Origin: Thauera carbonicopians
GTDB taxonomy: Bacteria > Pseudomonadota > Gammaproteobacteria > Burkholderiales > Rhodocyclaceae
DNA length: 64,000 bases
Direction of reading: 5' to 3'
Assembly (NCBI RefSeq): GCF_025699485.1
Contig: NZ_JANUXN010000002.1
Location: 124,001 to 188,000 of the forward strand
Part shown: in pieces, positions 19,920-27,217 of the stretch
Layout of the letters: each line of letters starts with the position of its first letter
Position numbering within the stretch: position 1 is the stretch's first letter
The notes under the pieces: generated by a model
What the model saw: only the letters and a program-made list of their open reading frames with translations
Told to the model about the DNA's origin: nothing
The model's database searches: none
Made by a program: the position numbers and the translations under genes

Positions 19920-19952
19920 GAAAACGGGAACTCCAGGGCCGGAAAGACAAAT

Positions 19953-19994
19953 GACCACACCGCCTCCCGGCCCTATCCGTAGGCAGTGCGGTCA
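19953..19994 (-). promoter_or_regulatory. Expression-platform hairpin of the Mn riboswitch
   Basis: On the minus strand GACCGCACTGCC can pair with GGCGGTGTGGTC (two wobble pairs), followed by ATTTGTCTTT. The 5' arm overlaps the last bases of the aptamer closing stem (TTTGAC), so the two folds are mutually exclusive. This fits a switch in which metal binding disrupts a terminator-like hairpin. Confidence 0.6.
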
Positions 19995-20094
19995 AAGGTC
20001 TTGCCAGGCCTGAAAGCTGCACGCGCCATGGCCTGTCGGCCAAGCATGTTGACGCGCACCCCTGCATTGCGCAGGGCGGCTACTCCCCGATGAC
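19991..20094 (-). promoter_or_regulatory. yybP-ykoY manganese riboswitch aptamer
   Basis: Read on the minus strand, the region begins GTCATCGGGGAGTAGCC, continues through GTCAACATG, and ends CTGGCAAGACCTTTGAC. The GGGGAGTAGC and AAGACCTTT blocks are the conserved L1/L3 faces of the aptamer that bind Mn2+, and GTCA/TGAC closes helix P1. The same blocks occur in the E. coli mntP and alx leaders. It sits between a clear promoter and the GDT1-type gene. Confidence 0.9.
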
Positions 20095-20105
20095 GAGCGG
20101 GCGCG

Positions 20106-20134
20106 ATTCTAGCATCGGTGTGCTGGTGTCGGAA
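20106..20134 (-). promoter_or_regulatory. Promoter of the riboswitch-controlled gene
   Basis: On the minus strand TTCCGA (20129-20134) and TAGAAT (20106-20111) are 17 bases apart. Transcription would start just upstream of the aptamer, as needed for a riboswitch leader. Confidence 0.65.
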
Positions 20135-20218
20135 CCCGGTGTGGTTTTTGTGCCGAAGGGCGGGTCGGAAGGGTGGCAGTTTGTTGCCGCGCCCCTCCGG
20201 GTGCCTTGCCGGAAAAAG

Positions 20219-21091
20219 TCAGGACTCGGCTTGCAGCTTGTCCTGCGTGCGGGTGTCGAAGTCGGACGTGTCGTGGCGTTCGTGGAGCTGCTGATCCAGT
20301 GGACCGCTGGCACGGTTGACCATGCGGCCGCGCTTGACCGCGGGGCGGGCGGCGATTTCATTGGCCCAGCGCACGAGATGGGTGTAGTCCTGCACCTGCA
20401 GGAACTCGGCGGCATCGTACAGTTGGCCCAGCACCATGCCGCCATACCACGGCCAGATGGCGATGTCGGCGATGGTGTATTCGTCGCCGGCGATGTAGCG
20501 GCTTTCGGCCAGCCTGCGGTTCAGCACGTCCATCTGGCGCTTGGCTTCCATGGCGAAGCGGTCGATGGCGTATTCGATCTTGGTCGGTGCGTAGGCGTAG
20601 AAATGGCCGAAGCCGCCGCCCAGGTAGGGGGCGCTGCCCATCTGCCAGAACAGCCAGGACAGGCATTCCGCGCGCCGCGCGGGCTCGGTGGGCACGAGGG
20701 CGCCGAACTTTTCCGCCAGATAGAGCAGGATGGCGCCGGATTCGAACACCCTGACCGGCTCCGGGCCGCTGCAGTCGAGCAGGGCGGGGATCTTGGAGTT
20801 TGGATTGACGCCGACGAAGCCGCTGCCGAACTGGTCACCGTCGTTGATGCGGATCAGCCAGGCGTCGTACTCGACGCCGCTGTGGCCGAGGGCCAGCAGT
20901 TCTTCCAGCATCACGCCGACTTTGACGCCGTTCGGCGTGGCCAGCGAATACAGCTGCAGCGGGTGCTTGCCGCGCGGCAGCTCGCGGTCGTGGGTGGGGC
21001 CGGCGATCGGCCGGTTGATGTTGGCGAAGCGGCCGCCGTTGGCCTTGTCCCAGGTCCAGACCTTGGGCGGGGTGTAAGTAGTGTCTGTCAT
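20219..21091 (-). CDS. yghU: YghU-type glutathione-dependent disulfide-bond oxidoreductase
   Basis: The 290-residue protein from MTDTTYTPPKVW matches the Nu-class GST-like YghU family: N-terminal PPKVWTWDKANGG and FANINRPIAGPTHD, a thioredoxin-fold domain with the cis-Pro segment NPNSKIPALLD and the FESGAILLYLAE helix, and an all-helical C-terminal domain (YIAGDEYTIADIAIWPW). These proteins bind two glutathiones and reduce disulfides. The gene lies 115 bases after the rhodanese gene on the same strand, beside a sulfide-oxidation cluster, so glutathione persulfide or disulfide chemistry is plausible but inferred. The open frame extends upstream, but homology begins at this ATG. Confidence 0.93.
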   Translation of the reverse strand: MTDTTYTPPKVWTWDKANGGRFANINRPIAGPTHDRELPRGKHPLQLYSLATPNGVKVGVMLEELLALGHSGVEYDAWLIRINDGDQFGSGFVGVNPNSKIPALLDCSGPEPVRVFESGAILLYLAEKFGALVPTEPARRAECLSWLFWQMGSAPYLGGGFGHFYAYAPTKIEYAIDRFAMEAKRQMDVLNRRLAESRYIAGDEYTIADIAIWPWYGGMVLGQLYDAAEFLQVQDYTHLVRWANEIAARPAVKRGRMVNRASGPLDQQLHERHDTSDFDTRTQDKLQAES

Positions 21092-21206
21092 GCTCGGGCC
21101 TTCAGCGTGGGTTCGACGAAGCCAGCATGATAGAGGAGCACGTTGCGGAATTCGAGGCGGCCGCCAAAGGCCGCCTGTATCCAGTTGCGACGCGCGGCTG
21201 TGGCGG

Positions 21207-21755
21207 TCAGCGCTGATCGATGCGGTAGACCTTGTCGGCATTCATCTTCGGCGACCACGGCAGTCCGCTGTTCTGCCAGCCGTTCATCAGCCGGAAGCCG
21301 GCCTGTGGGCCGTCCTTGATCGCCGCGCCCTGAAAGCCGTTGACCACGTAGCGGGCGTTGGGGAAGCCGTTGGCGCGCAGGAAGCTGGCGCTGGGTTCGC
21401 CGCGCTCGCTGCCCGAGCGGCACATGGTGATGATTTCGGCGTCGGTGCCCATGCCGCGCTTGTCCAGTTCGGCCTTGATCTGCGCGGCGAAATCCGGGTT
21501 CTGGTACAGGCGGAAGACGCCGCGTTCGGCATTCCACTGGCTGCGGTCGACCAGGATGAAGGGAATGTTGACATGCACGGCGTCGGTGAAGCCGACGAAC
21601 ATGATCTCGACCGGATCGCGGACATCGACGAACAGCACGTCCGGTTCGGCGTTCCGGATCCTGGCGTAGGTTTCCTCGGCCGAAATGGCGATGTCGGCTG
21701 CCTGCGCGGACAGGCTGGCGAGGCCGAGGGCGGCTGCGATCAGAAGGCGTTTCAT
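21207..21755 (-). CDS. Exported rhodanese-domain protein
   Basis: The 182-residue protein has a Sec-type signal peptide (MKRLLIAAALGLASLSAQA, cleavage probably AQA-AD). A single rhodanese domain follows: VLFVDVRDPVE at the start and the active-site loop MCRSGSERG with the catalytic cysteine. Rhodaneses move sulfane sulfur between persulfides and acceptors. It follows the small membrane protein gene by 35 bases, in the operon headed by an SQR-type flavoprotein. In the periplasm it could take persulfide or polysulfide made by SQR. The acceptor is unknown. Confidence 0.88.
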   Translation of the reverse strand: MKRLLIAAALGLASLSAQAADIAISAEETYARIRNAEPDVLFVDVRDPVEIMFVGFTDAVHVNIPFILVDRSQWNAERGVFRLYQNPDFAAQIKAELDKRGMGTDAEIITMCRSGSERGEPSASFLRANGFPNARYVVNGFQGAAIKDGPQAGFRLMNGWQNSGLPWSPKMNADKVYRIDQR

Positions 21756-21790
21756 GGCGGCAGTGGTTCCTGTGAGTGGGTTGGCGGGCT

Positions 21791-22129
21791 TCAGGCAGTC
21801 CGATACATGCTGGCCGCGATCGGCCAGGCCAGTGCGGCGGCAACTGCGCCGAAGGCGGCGGCGTAGAAGAACAGGTTCATCCAGTCGACCCAGTAGCCCA
21901 TGTTGGCGAAGGACGATTTGGTCATGCCCGGGGTGATGAAGAAGCTGATCGCGGTGACGATGACGCCGACCGCGATGGCGGGGACGAGGCCTTGCCGCCA
22001 GCCCACGCCGGGCCGGGTGGCGGCGAACAGCATCAGCATCGCCCACAGCAGCACGGTAGCGATGACCTCCGGCAGGTATTGCAGGCCGAGTTCGAACAGG
22101 ATGTTGAGGGTCAGCCAGATTTCGTACAT
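21791..22129 (-). CDS. Conserved small membrane protein of the sqr operon, function unknown
   Basis: The 112-residue protein is mostly membrane: helices near residues 6-36 (probably one long or two short), 47-67 and 82-108. Short polar stretches (TRPGVGWRQG, TPGMTKSSFANMGYWVDW) lie between them. No cysteine, histidine cluster or known motif is visible. It starts 13 bases after the SQR-type gene and precedes the rhodanese by 35 bases, so it is co-expressed with both. It might anchor the Tat-exported flavoprotein to the membrane or handle quinone or sulfur exchange; neither can be shown from sequence. Confidence 0.75.
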   Translation of the reverse strand: MYEIWLTLNILFELGLQYLPEVIATVLLWAMLMLFAATRPGVGWRQGLVPAIAVGVIVTAISFFITPGMTKSSFANMGYWVDWMNLFFYAAAFGAVAAALAWPIAASMYRTA

Positions 22130-22142
22130 GCCGTTTTCCTCC

Positions 22143-23492
22143 TCAGACGCGGCCCTTGAGCACCGCCATGTAGGCGGGCTTGAGCAGGCGGTACTTCATG
22201 ATCCAGGCGAAATAGCTGTCCTGCAGCGGATCGATCATCGGCAGCGAGGGCGTCAGCTTGTTGTCGTAGTCGAACTCGACCAGCAGCGCCGAGCCTTCGC
22301 GGATCAGCAGCGGGCAGGAGGTGTAGCCGTCGAAGTGCTGCGAGGGTTCGCGGCCGGCGATGACGTCGATCAGGTTCTGCGCGACGAGCGGCGCGCTCTT
22401 CTTGATCGTGGCGGCGGTCTTGCCCTTGCCGGTGCCGTTGATGTCGCCCAGGCCGAAGACATTGGCGAAGCGGCGGTGGCGCAGGGTCCCGGGATCGACT
22501 TCGAGCCAGCCGCCTGCGGCGAAGCCGCCTTGCTGCCAGGGCAGGGGACTGTTCATGACCGCGTCCGGTGCGCGCATCGGCGGCACGACGTGGATGAAGT
22601 CGTAGCCGATGTCGCTGCGTTCGCCCTCGGGGCTGGCGACGGTGGCGCGGCGGGCGCCGATGTCGATCGCGACCAGCTTGCTGTTGAAGGTGACGGGGAT
22701 GTCCAGTGCGGCCCAGCGGCGCAGTACTTCGTCGTTGATGCGGGGCACGCTGAAGATGTTGTCCAGCGCGGAATGGAAGGCGATGTTCGATGCGTCGCGG
22801 GTGCCGGCCTGCTTGAGCCGGTCGGCGACCATGAAAGTCATCTTCAGCGGCGCACCGGCGCATTTCAGTGGGGTGGCGGGCAGGGTCATCAGCGCCGAGC
22901 CGCCTTTCCGGCGGAAGCTGTCCATCGCATGCCAGGTCGCTTCGGCGGCGGCGGGGCCGGGATAGACGCTGCCGAGGCCGTTGCTGCCGATGGCGGCGAC
23001 GTCCATGCCTTCGATCTGCGCGTAGTCGAGATGCAGGCCGGTGGCCACGACCAGAAAGTCGTATTCGATGCGCCGCCCGCTGTCGGTGACGACGGTATTG
23101 GCGACCGGGTCGAACTCCGCGACCATCTCGCGCACCCACTCGACGCCGGCCGGTATCAGGTCGACGTTGCGGTCGCTGACCTTGTCGACCGGCCAGATGC
23201 CGGTGGCCACCAGGGTGTAGCCCGGCTGGTAGTTGTGGATTTCCTTGCGGTCGATGACGGTGATCTTCGCGCCGTCCAGTCCGCGCGACAGGCGCGCGGC
23301 GATGGCCAGGCCGCCCAGGCCGCTGCCGGCGATGACGATGTGCGCCGAAGTCTTCAGGGCGGCGTGCGCAGGCGCGCCGGCGAGCGTCAGGCCGGCGCCG
23401 GCAATGGCCGGCAGCGCCGCTGCACCGAGCAGGAAACGGCGGCGGCCGTTGGCTGGCGCTGCGAATGGACATGCTTCGGATTTGTCGGACAT
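22143..23492 (-). CDS. Tat-exported sulfide:quinone oxidoreductase-like flavoprotein
   Basis: The 449-residue protein from MSDKSEACPF carries a twin-arginine signal (GRRRFLLGAAAL near residues 16-27). A FAD-binding motif HIVIAGSGLGGLAIAARL follows. The redox cysteines of mitochondrial-like (SQRDL-type) SQR are visible as LKCAGAPLK (Cys211) and YTSCPLLI (Cys393), and FDYDNK lies near the C-terminus. SQR oxidises sulfide to persulfide or polysulfide and passes electrons to quinone. A Tat signal places it on the periplasmic face. First gene of an operon with a small membrane protein and an exported rhodanese. A related flavocytochrome c-type flavoprotein is the alternative, but the cysteine contexts favour SQR. 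Confidence 0.85.
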   Translation of the reverse strand: MSDKSEACPFAAPANGRRRFLLGAAALPAIAGAGLTLAGAPAHAALKTSAHIVIAGSGLGGLAIAARLSRGLDGAKITVIDRKEIHNYQPGYTLVATGIWPVDKVSDRNVDLIPAGVEWVREMVAEFDPVANTVVTDSGRRIEYDFLVVATGLHLDYAQIEGMDVAAIGSNGLGSVYPGPAAAEATWHAMDSFRRKGGSALMTLPATPLKCAGAPLKMTFMVADRLKQAGTRDASNIAFHSALDNIFSVPRINDEVLRRWAALDIPVTFNSKLVAIDIGARRATVASPEGERSDIGYDFIHVVPPMRAPDAVMNSPLPWQQGGFAAGGWLEVDPGTLRHRRFANVFGLGDINGTGKGKTAATIKKSAPLVAQNLIDVIAGREPSQHFDGYTSCPLLIREGSALLVEFDYDNKLTPSLPMIDPLQDSYFAWIMKYRLLKPAYMAVLKGRV

Positions 23493-23557
23493 TCCTTCTC
23501 CCCCGGCTGGCATGGTTCGGCGCAAACAGCGCTGTTCATGCCTGTGTCCGATCAATC

Positions 23558-23563
23558 ATATTA
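23558..23563 (-). promoter_or_regulatory. Candidate -10 of the sqr operon
   Basis: TAATAT on the minus strand lies 65 bases upstream of the SQR start codon. No good -35 is present 17 bases away, which would suit an activator-dependent promoter given the CRP-like site centred about 56 bases upstream of the predicted start. Confidence 0.4.
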
Positions 23564-23599
23564 GTGTTTGCTCACATATCCGCGATCCGGTCATGGTTG

Positions 23600-23615
23600 T
23601 GTGACTTGTGTCACA
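23600..23615 (-). promoter_or_regulatory. CRP/FNR-family operator-like palindrome upstream of sqr
   Basis: TGTGA-N6-TCACA is a perfect match to the CRP-type consensus and extends to TGTGAC/GTCACA arms. It lies in the 137-base gap between sqr and the sulP stop codon. Which CRP/FNR-family protein would bind is unknown. Confidence 0.6.
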
Positions 23616-23629
23616 AAGTATTGCCAGGC

Positions 23630-25405
23630 TCAAGATTCGTTCTTGTCGGCGTCTTGCTGGGCGATTTCAGCGGTGAGGGTGTTGAAGGCTGCGTCCTGGG
23701 TCATGAAGATCTGCCCTGACAGCCAATCGGAGGCTTCGGTCCGGTCCAGGGCGTCGCGCAACGGGCCCTTCAACTCGGAGAGGTGAAGCTGGATGCCCTT
23801 GGCGCGCAGTTCGCGGTCGAGCTGCATCAGCACTTCGAGCCCGGTGAGGTCGATGCCGTTGACGCCGCTCATCATCAGCACGACGTGCCGAAGCTGTGGG
23901 CGCTGGCGCAGCGCGGACGTGAGCGTTTCCGAAATCCAGCGTGAATTGGTGAAGAGCAGGCTCTCATCGACCCGGACCGACAACACCTGCGGCAGCGTCT
24001 CGACCTCGAAGCGATTCACGTTGCGGAATATCGTGGTGCCGGCGAGCCGTCCCACTTCCGTCCAGTGTGGGCGGGCGGTGCGTTGCAGCAGCAGACCGAT
24101 CGAGGAGATCACGCCGATCAGCAAGGCCTCTTCGATGCCGACGAACAGTGTCAGCGCCGTCACCATTGCCATCAGCGTGAATTCGGTGCGGGAATAGCGC
24201 CATGCCAGCAGGAAGGGAGCGAGATCGATCATCGATAGCACGGCAATGATGATGGTGGCTGCCAGCACCGCACGCGGCAGGTACTGCAGCATGTCGCCGA
24301 TCAGGACGATGGCGAGCGCAAGCAGGATGGCGGTCCACACGCCTGCCATGTGCGTGCGGGCGTTGGCGTCGAAGTTGACGATGCTGCGCGAGAAACCGCC
24401 GGTGACAGGCATGCCGCCCGAGGCAGCGGCAGCGGCGTTGGCGGCGGCGAGGCCGAAGAGTTCGCGGCGTGGCGAGATCTTTTCACCGCGGCGTGCGGCG
24501 AGCGCTTCTGCCACGGCCAGGCTTTCGACGTAGGCGACCAGCGCCAGCACCGTCGCGGGGGCGAGCAGATCGAGCCAGACCGCCAGCGGGGCCTCCCATA
24601 TCCACGGGAAGACGAGGCCGTCGCCGAGGCTGATCCGGCCCGACAGGGCGACGCCCTGATTCAGCCCGGGAAAGCCGACGATCCAGGCGATGGCTGCGGC
24701 CACGATCAGGATGGGCGCGGCGCGGGCCAGCAACTGTGCGGTGCGTGGCTCGAGGCCCAGGCGCTGCAGCATGCGGCTGCCGTAGCGGCGCAGGCCCCAC
24801 AGCGCCAGCAGCGCCGGCAGGCCGATGGCGGCGGTGGCGAAATGGGGCAGTACCCGGTCGCTGGCCGCGAGGGCGCTGCCCAGTTCGATGGCCGTGCTGC
24901 CATTGACCGGTATGCCCAGCAAGGTGGGAAACTGGCCCAGGGCGATCAGCAGCGAAGCGCCGGTGACGAAGCCGTGCAGCACCGGGGCGCCGAGCAGGGC
25001 GGCCAGGGTTTCCAGCCGGAGCAGGGCGGCGATCAGGCAGATCGCGGCGATCTCCAGCGACAGCACCAGCGCTGCGAGATGGGGCGTGATGCCGTGGTCG
25101 ATGGCCACGCCGCCGATGGACTGGGCGGTCATCATCGCGATCACCGCCACCGGCCCCACGGCGAGGGTCGTGCTGGAGCCGAAAGCGGCATACGCCAGGG
25201 CCGGCAGCAGGCTGGCCATCACGCCTACCACGGGGGGCAGGCCGGCGAGAATGGCATAGGCCAGGCTCTGCGGAACCAGCAGGATGGTGACGATGACGGC
25301 GGCGAGCAGGTCGTCCGTCAGCGCCGCGCGGCGGTACTCGGCCCAGCGGCGGGCGAAGGATGGGCTTCGCGCGGAGGTGGGGACGGGGGTCGGTGGCATG
25401 CTCAC
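23630..25405 (-). CDS. SulP-family anion transporter with STAS domain
   Basis: The 591-residue protein has the SulP fold: a long run of membrane helices from residue 30 to about 430, with the family segments LVPQSLAYAILAGLPPVVGV and GGMPVTGGFSRSIVN. A cytoplasmic STAS domain follows (about 455-570). SulP proteins move sulfate, bicarbonate and related anions. The start codon overlaps the stop of the upstream persulfide dioxygenase gene by 4 bases (ATGA), so they are translated together. That pairing suggests it carries a product of persulfide oxidation, such as sulfite or sulfate, out of the cell. The ion and direction are inferred. Confidence 0.93.
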   Translation of the reverse strand: MSMPPTPVPTSARSPSFARRWAEYRRAALTDDLLAAVIVTILLVPQSLAYAILAGLPPVVGVMASLLPALAYAAFGSSTTLAVGPVAVIAMMTAQSIGGVAIDHGITPHLAALVLSLEIAAICLIAALLRLETLAALLGAPVLHGFVTGASLLIALGQFPTLLGIPVNGSTAIELGSALAASDRVLPHFATAAIGLPALLALWGLRRYGSRMLQRLGLEPRTAQLLARAAPILIVAAAIAWIVGFPGLNQGVALSGRISLGDGLVFPWIWEAPLAVWLDLLAPATVLALVAYVESLAVAEALAARRGEKISPRRELFGLAAANAAAAASGGMPVTGGFSRSIVNFDANARTHMAGVWTAILLALAIVLIGDMLQYLPRAVLAATIIIAVLSMIDLAPFLLAWRYSRTEFTLMAMVTALTLFVGIEEALLIGVISSIGLLLQRTARPHWTEVGRLAGTTIFRNVNRFEVETLPQVLSVRVDESLLFTNSRWISETLTSALRQRPQLRHVVLMMSGVNGIDLTGLEVLMQLDRELRAKGIQLHLSELKGPLRDALDRTEASDWLSGQIFMTQDAAFNTLTAEIAQQDADKNES

Positions 25406-26262
25406 AGCAGGTCGAGCGGAATCTTGAGGTAGCGCACGCCGTTGTCCTCGGCGGGCGGAAGATTGCCGGCGCGCACGTTGACCTGGATGGACGGCAGGAT
25501 CAGCTTCGGCATGGCGAGGGTCCGGTCGCGGGCGCTGCGCATGGCGACGAATTCCGCTTCGGTAACGCCGTCATGGACGTGGATGTTGCTGTCGCGCTGT
25601 TCGGCGACCGTCGTTTCCCAGGCAGGTGCGCGGCCTTCGGGCGGGTAGTCGTGGCACAGGTGCAGGCATGTCTCGGGCGGCAGCGCCAGCACCTTGCGGA
25701 TCGAGCGGAACAGCGTGGCCGCATCGCCGCCCGGGAAGTCGCAGCGTGCGGTGCCGTAGTCGGGCATGAACAAGGTGTCGCCGACGAAGGCGTCCTCGCC
25801 GACGATGTAGGTCAGACAGGCGGGGGTGTGTCCGGGCGTATGCATCACCGCGGCGTCGAGGCTGCCGATATGGAAATGCTCGCCATCCTCGAACAGGTAG
25901 TCGAATTCAGTGCCGTCGGTGTTCATGTCCTTGGCGTTGAAGACGGCCTTGAACACACCCTGCACCTGGCGAATGTGGCCGCCGATGCCGATGCGGCCGC
26001 CTAGTTGCTGCTTCAGGTAGGGGGCGGCCGACAGATGATCGGCGTGGGCATGGGTCTCCAGCAGCCAGTCGACCGTCAGCCCGGCCTGGCGCACGTGGGC
26101 GACCACCGCGTCGGCGGAAGCATGCGAGGTACGGCCGGACTTGGGATCGTAGTCCAGCACGCTGTCGATGATTGCGGCCCGGTGCGTGGCCGGGTCGGAA
26201 ACGACGTGGGTCACGGTGAAGGTGGCCGGGTCGAAAAAGGACTGGATTCTGGCGCGTTGCAT
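25402..26262 (-). CDS. ETHE1/Blh-like persulfide dioxygenase (metallo-beta-lactamase fold)
   Basis: The 286-residue protein has the MBL metal motif HAHADH at residues 71-76 (ETHAHADHLSAAPYL), a second histidine in VMHTPGHTPACLTY, an aspartate in FVGDTLFMPDYGTARCDFPGG, and LHLCHDYPP. The GTARCDF and H-x-C-H-DYPP segments are typical of the Fe(II) persulfide dioxygenase/Blh branch, which oxidises glutathione persulfide to sulfite and GSH. No signal peptide is seen, so it is cytoplasmic. It overlaps the SulP gene and is divergent from a beta-class GST. With SQR and rhodanese nearby, it probably completes a sulfide detoxification route. Confidence 0.9.
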   Translation of the reverse strand: MQRARIQSFFDPATFTVTHVVSDPATHRAAIIDSVLDYDPKSGRTSHASADAVVAHVRQAGLTVDWLLETHAHADHLSAAPYLKQQLGGRIGIGGHIRQVQGVFKAVFNAKDMNTDGTEFDYLFEDGEHFHIGSLDAAVMHTPGHTPACLTYIVGEDAFVGDTLFMPDYGTARCDFPGGDAATLFRSIRKVLALPPETCLHLCHDYPPEGRAPAWETTVAEQRDSNIHVHDGVTEAEFVAMRSARDRTLAMPKLILPSIQVNVRAGNLPPAEDNGVRYLKIPLDLL

Positions 26263-26386
26263 GTCGAGGATCCTCGGATGTCGGTGCTGCTTTACCGTGC
26301 CGCAGTGGCACCGGCGAGGGATGCGGAGAGCAGAATATCAAGCGGATGAGAGCGCATGAGGGAAGCGGGCCGGGGAGGATTCGAAA

Positions 26387-26413
26387 GCATAAATATAAGC
26401 AAAAACTTATGCT
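26387..26413. promoter_or_regulatory. AT-rich inverted repeat in the dioxygenase/GST divergent region
   Basis: AGCATAA (26387-26393) and TTATGCT (26407-26413) are perfect inverted arms 13 bases apart. A second pair, ATAAG/CTTAT, is nested inside but is not concentric. The stretch is strikingly AT-rich. Placement between two divergent genes suggests an operator for an ArsR-type sulfide sensor such as BigR/SqrR, but no regulator gene is nearby. Confidence 0.5.
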
Positions 26414-26507
26414 AAGGTCCAATCGGAGTTGCCGATGGCGGCCACGAGTGGGCAGTGTCGCAAGCCTGCGGCATACTGCGCTTTTCCCACCCCACGGAGT
26501 GCTTGCC

Positions 26508-27113
26508 ATGAAGCTTTACTACAAGCCGGGCGCCTGCTCGCTGTCGCCGCACATCGTTCTCGAAGAACTCGGTCTGCCGTATGAGACGGAAGCCGTCGAT
26601 CTCCAGACCAAGGTGACGGCGGGCGGTGCCGACTTCACCCGGATCAATCCCAAGGGCTATGTGCCTGCACTGGTACTGGACGGCGGTGAAATGCTGACCG
26701 AGGGGCCGGCGATCGTGCAGTACCTGGCCGACCTTGCGCCCGAGAAGAAGCTGGCGCCCGCCAACGGCAGCCTGGCGCGCTATCAGTTGCAGTCGTGGCT
26801 GACCTTCATCGGCACCGAGTTACACAAGTCCTGCAGTCCGTTCTTCAATCCGGCCTCCGGGGATGCCTGGCGGGCTGCGGCGCAAGCGAACCTCGAGCGC
26901 CGGCTGGGGTACGTCGACAAGGAACTGGCGGGCAAGGCGTATTTGATGGGCGAGGACTTCAGCGTCGCCGACGCCTATCTGTTCACGGTGCTGGGCTGGA
27001 TGGGCTTCATCCAGTTCGATCTGTCCCGTTTCGCCAATCTGACGGCGTTCCAGGCACGTGTCGCAGCGCGGCCGGCCGTGCAGGCGGCGCTGAAGGCGGA
27101 AGGGCTGGCCTGA
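26508..27113 (+). CDS. gstA: Beta-class glutathione S-transferase
   Basis: The 201-residue protein starts MKLYYKPGACSLSPH, with the conserved beta-class catalytic Cys10. The thioredoxin-fold half contains INPKGYVPAL (cis-Pro) and LTEGPAIVQYLAD (GSH gamma-glutamyl site). The helical half ends with MGEDFSVADAYLFTVLGW (N-capping box). It is divergent from the persulfide dioxygenase. A role in forming or handling glutathione persulfide is possible, since the dioxygenase uses GSSH, but general detoxification is equally compatible. The open frame extends 54 codons upstream without coding character. Confidence 0.95.
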   Translation: MKLYYKPGACSLSPHIVLEELGLPYETEAVDLQTKVTAGGADFTRINPKGYVPALVLDGGEMLTEGPAIVQYLADLAPEKKLAPANGSLARYQLQSWLTFIGTELHKSCSPFFNPASGDAWRAAAQANLERRLGYVDKELAGKAYLMGEDFSVADAYLFTVLGWMGFIQFDLSRFANLTAFQARVAARPAVQAALKAEGLA

Positions 27114-27217
27114 CCTGCGCCGCTTTCGTGAGTGGCGGCGCACCGGGGAAATATCGTGGTGCGCTGCCGCCATCCGTATTCACGTAAAGCCGGCCGGGCG
27201 AAGGAGGCCGTTCTGGA

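Noticed and set aside
21160-21181. Hairpin between the rhodanese and yghU genes as a terminator
   Set aside because: An 8-bp GC stem without a T-run; read-through into yghU cannot be excluded.
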